A stretch of DNA of 64,000 nt. It comes from Takakia lepidozioides. Its lineage: Eukaryota; Streptophyta; Takakiopsida; Takakiales; Takakiaceae. The stretch lies in contig CM060733.1 in assembly GCA_030704615.1 (NCBI GenBank), forward strand, positions 45,758,001 to 45,822,000. The letters are read 5' to 3'. A program made the translations under genes and the position numbers. A model generated the notes under the pieces. That model saw only the letters and a program-made list of their open reading frames with translations. It did no database searches and had not been told where the DNA came from. Positions 60,000 to 64,000 of this stretch are shown one piece after another. Position 1 is the stretch's first letter. Each line of letters starts with the position of its first letter.

Positions 60000-62530
60000 A
60001 TGGCGGAGGAGGAAGACAGAGGAGGTCATCCCAGGGATGACGATAATGAACGTGGACCTCCCAAAAAAAAACCGAAAGGGGCCAGACGCGAACTTCGTTG
60101 GGACATATACAATGACCCTAACATTCTTGCGGAACCAGGTTGGGAAGTTTGGAGGATGGCGCAGCGGTGGTCGCTTGGCGACTGCATGAAATTTGTGGAC
60201 TGGTGTTACATAAATCGTTTGTGGCCCAGAGATAGGCATGATCTACAAACCAAACAAAATCAAGCTAGCTTGCATTCCTACGCCAACCCGCATTTCCGCC
60301 ACATGGCAGAGGAGGTACATGCAACATTGTGGGATCAACCGCTCGTCAACAACAAGGTTTCGTATTTATTTGCGGTCATATTGTACACATAGTTGATTTT
60401 ATTGCGACCAATGGATTGGCAAACTGCCACTGCGAGACAACGTACTAGACTATACATGTTCTCTGATATCCCAAACTTGTATATACTTCAGGGGCAGGAC
60501 ATCATACGGTTGGATGGAAACGACGAGGTGGAAGAATGAGGAAAGGCAAACCAACCTCCAGGTTACACGCCGCAACAGGTCTCCGCAGCCGGGCCTTCAA
60601 CGTCTGAGGTGGAGGGGGGCGAGGTACGCTCTCCGTTGGAGGAACAGTTGGCCGCACATGAACAGCACATCAAGGACCTGCAGGACATTGTTCAATTGCA
60701 ACGGTGACAAATAGCGAAGTTGCTGGAAATAATGGGGTTGGGGACTCTCGACAGCGTACGCGGTGTGCTTCAGGACCCGAGGCCAATCACCAACGAGCAA
60801 GACATATTGGCGCGTTTGGATATGCCACCAATGGACATTGACCGCGTCATCGACAGAGTTGACTCAATCGGGCATGGGAATGAAATGCAAACGCCTGAAC
60901 TGGACCCGGTGAGGGTTGAGTAAGAAAGACTTGTGGCGGAGAAGGCAAGAAAAAGGAAGGACCCCATAGTGGAAACTGGGGAATGTTCAGCCGTGCAAAT
61001 TACATCGGCCCAGGAACAGGAATTAGAGCAACTTGTGGGGGAACGTGAGCAAGCTAGGGCTGTTGCATATCAGTACTCAAATGCCATGCAAATTCAATCG
61101 TGGCCATGGTTGAAGGGGAATTGGCAGAATTGGGTGACATGGGCAGGCCATCTAGCATCGCGGGAAACACAATGGAAGAAGCGTTGTCATCCCTCCAACG
61201 TGCAGCACGTTTGTCGAATCGAAGCGTAGATAGCATCTCTGCTAATTTGCAAAGGCACGACACTGTGCGTGATGTATTCACGTCGAAGTACACTGGATTC
61301 ACCACATGGGGTGACGTGGATGTCATGTTTGAGCACTGTGTGCATACAATTTCCGATACCAATAAGAGCATAAACTGGGATTTGGAAGTAGAGGAGGAGT
61401 GGGACAGCAGGCCGAGGATGTCATCCGACATTCGTGAGGATGAACGGACGTGGATACCACGGAGCAATCCAGCGTCATGGGTAATAGATGGTACGGTGTG
61501 TACAATATGTCTAAACCCTTACGGATCGGATGGAGGCTATATGCTTGGTTCATGTGGCCATTTGTTCCACCCCGCATGTCTCATATCGGCAGCCATGCGA
61601 GCCAGCCAATGCCCTGACTGCCGTGGACCAATCCATCGATATTTCTACGAGTTGTTTGGGTTGCAAGACAATATGCCCACGGGATACGAGTACAACCGGT
61701 ACAACATGCCATTGGATGTATCGCCTTACGATTTTTTAAATTGTCAACACTGGGGGGAGACAATGACATGGGATGCTCCAAGATAGATGCACGTCTTGGA
61801 TGTTATGACGTTATCTAGGGTTAAAGATCCGGTGACCTTTTGGGTGACATCCAACTGGGAAATAACCGTGTGCGCTACAGGCATATGGGACCCAGTCCAA
61901 ATGGAGCTTTTTTGCCGGAACTTGGGAGGGCGTTGGAGCTGTACCAAACAAAGATTCTTCCGATTGCCTGAGGATCCGTGGGTGCCAGCGGAAAACGACC
62001 CATACAATCGCGAACCGATTGGGAGAGACCTATTTCTGAGGGAGTTGGAGGCCGCTAGCATCCGTTGGGATGATATGAATGAGAGGTATTGGGTGCCTCG
62101 TTGGGATGAAGGGCCATTTCCTCCAGAGTTGCGCAGAGACCCCCAGCAGGAGGAGGTGTTGGACAATTTCAAGGCTGCCATCACGAGTGTTGTAAAGTAT
62201 TGGCAGGACACATGGCGTGACCAAGTCGCCTCTATTCCAGGGGTGTTCTTGTCACTTCCAAACATATCGGATTTAATTGAAAAATTGCACGAAGCCGTAG
62301 CAAGAGCGACACACCCGGCTCTGGCAAATATGGAAGAGAGTCAGCACTCGCCTAGAACGCTACGCATGATAGCAAGGGTGGACCACACAACACTGGGTCC
62401 CTCTTTGACCACTCGAGCCCAGACTCGAGCTCTCCGTACTGGTGGAGGCACGTCCTCTACACCCGGAGCATCTTCATCAACATCTGGAGATGACGACAAC
62501 GAAGTAATAAATCTAGATGAAGATGACTAG
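60000..62530 (+). pseudogene. Large RING-finger gene, two exons, decayed
   Basis: Exon 1 60000-60356 (ATG; MAEEEDRGG..., basic patch PKKKPKGARRE, then a W-rich motif) joins in phase to exon 2 from 60492 to 62530 over a 135-bp GT-AG intron. Reading exon 2 straight through reveals in-frame stops at 60537, 60705, 60921 and 61784, and a one-base shift near 61098. A Gln/Glu-rich probable coiled coil spans 60620-61080. A RING-H2-like domain lies at 61494-61630 (CTIC, CGHLFH, CPDC). The last 248 codons (61787-62530) are W/P-rich, with an acidic end INLDEDD. RING domains usually make E3 ubiquitin ligases. Intact length would be about 800 residues. I do not recognise the rest. Decay style matches the neighbouring transposase, so it may be transposon cargo. 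Confidence 0.65.
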
Positions 62531-62619
62531 AAAGGCTAGAAACGTAGGGAGTAGGCCAAAGGTCTCAGGTTGCGAAAACTTAAATGTGTAACCCACTATA
62601 TAGTCTACGTAATTTTTGG

Positions 62620-64000
62620 AAATACGAGATTCATCCTTTGAACCATTTTTGAATGACCTCATACTTGTTCGGTACCTATTTGACGGCATGTACAATATAC
62701 TCGCAAAGTTTCAAAACAATCAAAAATTGTTGAATGAAGATACCATTGGTTCACCCATTGCAATATTTTAAATCGAACTCATACTTGTCCGGTACCTTTA
62801 AGAGGGCATGTACAATGCAATGGCAAAGTTTGAAAGCATTCAGAAATCAGCACATCAAGTAACCATTGGTTCTTCCTGTGAACCATTTTTTATTGATCTC
62901 ATACTTGTCCGGTCCATGTAAGAGGCATGTAGAACATACTGGCAAAATTTCAAATCATTCAATTTTTTTTTTATTAAGGAACCTTTGGTTTATTCTTTTT
63001 ACCATTAACGATTAATCACGAATAAATGAACAAACGAATTAAATCATTTGCCTCCAAAGAATTTTGGCTCGCTTTTAGACTTGGCCAGTATATTCAATGT
63101 ACCATAAAAGAGGCCCCAGAGTAATATGAGATCAATCGAAATTCGTTCAATGGGCCAACGGATGGTTTCCCATCCAAATGATTTTTGTTCGCTTTGAGAC
63201 TTGGCCAGTGTGTTCAATGTACCCTCTGTTAGGTCCCAGTGTAATATGAGATCAATCAAAATTCGTTCAATGGGCCAATGAGGCATTCGGTTGTCATCTG
63301 GTTTTTGTTCATTGCGAAAAAGAAATCTTGCAATGCGTGCACGGCTATTGCACCCATTGATCGGATGTGGTTGAACCCCCTCTTTTGCCCGCATGTGCTT
63401 AAACATGTGTGCGACACATGTGTGGAGACACAACAGACGAATAAATCATTTGCCTCCCCCATCGACACCAAGCCATTCCAGAATGTAATTGAATTTCAAT
63501 TAATTTTAAGCTAATAAATAGGTTTGCACTGCCTTTCATTGGGGGTTTCTGGCACGTATCGATTTTGTTTTTGGCTCAATTTTGTTTTGCGGCTTCAAGC
63601 ATCCCACTACTACTTCCCCGCCAAAATTTGGACCAATAAAAAATGCCCCAAAAAAAAAGTGTTCTCTTCGCTCACTATTGCAAAACTCTCCATAAAGAGT
63701 ACATGAAAAAAAGCACAAATCAAGTTTGGAGTGCAAAACAGGCAAGAAACTGTGGTTTTGGGTCCAAATGAATCTTGATCGCTCCCAAATTTGACACGCA
63801 CGTTGCATATGGAGTCACTACACGCCCCATTCAAAAACGGAATGAAAAAAAGAACATGAGCGCGCGAAACGCAGTCCAACCTGTCCCAAAGTAATAGCAG
63901 ATCCAACAAATACATTCAATGGGTGAACGGACGGTTGCCTATCCAAATCATTTTTGTTTGCTTCCAAACTTTGCCAGTATGTTCGACACACCCTCTCACA
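62620..64000 (+). repeat. Two families of ~120-bp tandem repeats, running off the window
   Basis: Family 1 (62650-62950): three copies of ctcatacttgt(c/t)cggt, ggcatgtacaat and gcaaagtttcaaa, spaced about 120 bp. Family 2 (63045-63310 and again 63880-64000): ttgttcgctt(t/c), gacttggccagt, gttcaatgtacc and atatgagatcaatc, spaced about 124 bp. No gene is seen between 63310 and 63880. Confidence 0.75.

Overview
The window is nuclear DNA of a land plant. Evidence: intron-rich genes with GT-AG splice sites, two PLS-class pentatricopeptide-repeat (PPR) proteins ending in a DYW editing domain, an organellar PDF-motif (OSB) protein, likely plastid-targeted proteins, and degenerate plant-type LINE and hAT transposons. 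The very regular, nearly identical PPR repeats and the repeat-rich, loosely spaced genes suggest a seed-free lineage (lycophyte, fern or moss-like). That placement is an inference; I cannot name a species. All spliced models were assembled by eye from splice signals, reading phase and remembered family conservation, and need transcript support.

Layout. 1-1.6 kb: 3' part of a DYW PPR gene. 2.8-6.4 kb: complete seven-exon eIF6 gene. 6.4-22 kb: a gene-poor repeat block with a ~110-150 bp tandem satellite, four insertions bounded by TTAA (three with CCCTTAAG termini, piggyBac-like), a decayed DGQHT-motif gene and a second tandem repeat. 22.2-30.1 kb: a head-to-head pair, a five-exon DUF2358 gene on the minus strand and an eight-exon EMB8-like alpha/beta hydrolase on the plus strand, sharing a 258-bp intergenic region. 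31.2-35.6 kb: two minus-strand genes for probable organellar nucleic-acid proteins, an intronless DYW PPR and an OSB-like gene with a duplicated PDF exon pair. 36.7-46.7 kb: a 14-exon TEL2/TELO2 gene on the plus strand. 47.6-49.3 kb: a minus-strand secreted beta-lactamase-like serine hydrolase with a one-base frameshift and a duplicated 5' end. 51.7-64 kb: transposon territory, with a broken LINE, a hAT (DUF659) transposase carrying an internal inversion and flanked by two oppositely oriented arrays of short palindromes, tRNA-derived SINE-like sequence, a decayed RING-finger gene, and tandem repeats running off the right edge.

The housekeeping genes do not form one pathway: ribosome biogenesis (eIF6), PIKK kinase assembly (TEL2) and several organelle-directed proteins. 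The most unusual parts are the TTAA elements (piggyBac-type elements are, to my knowledge, rare in land plants) and the 54.2-62.6 kb region, where a transposase gene sits between inverted palindrome arrays next to a RING gene decayed in the same way.
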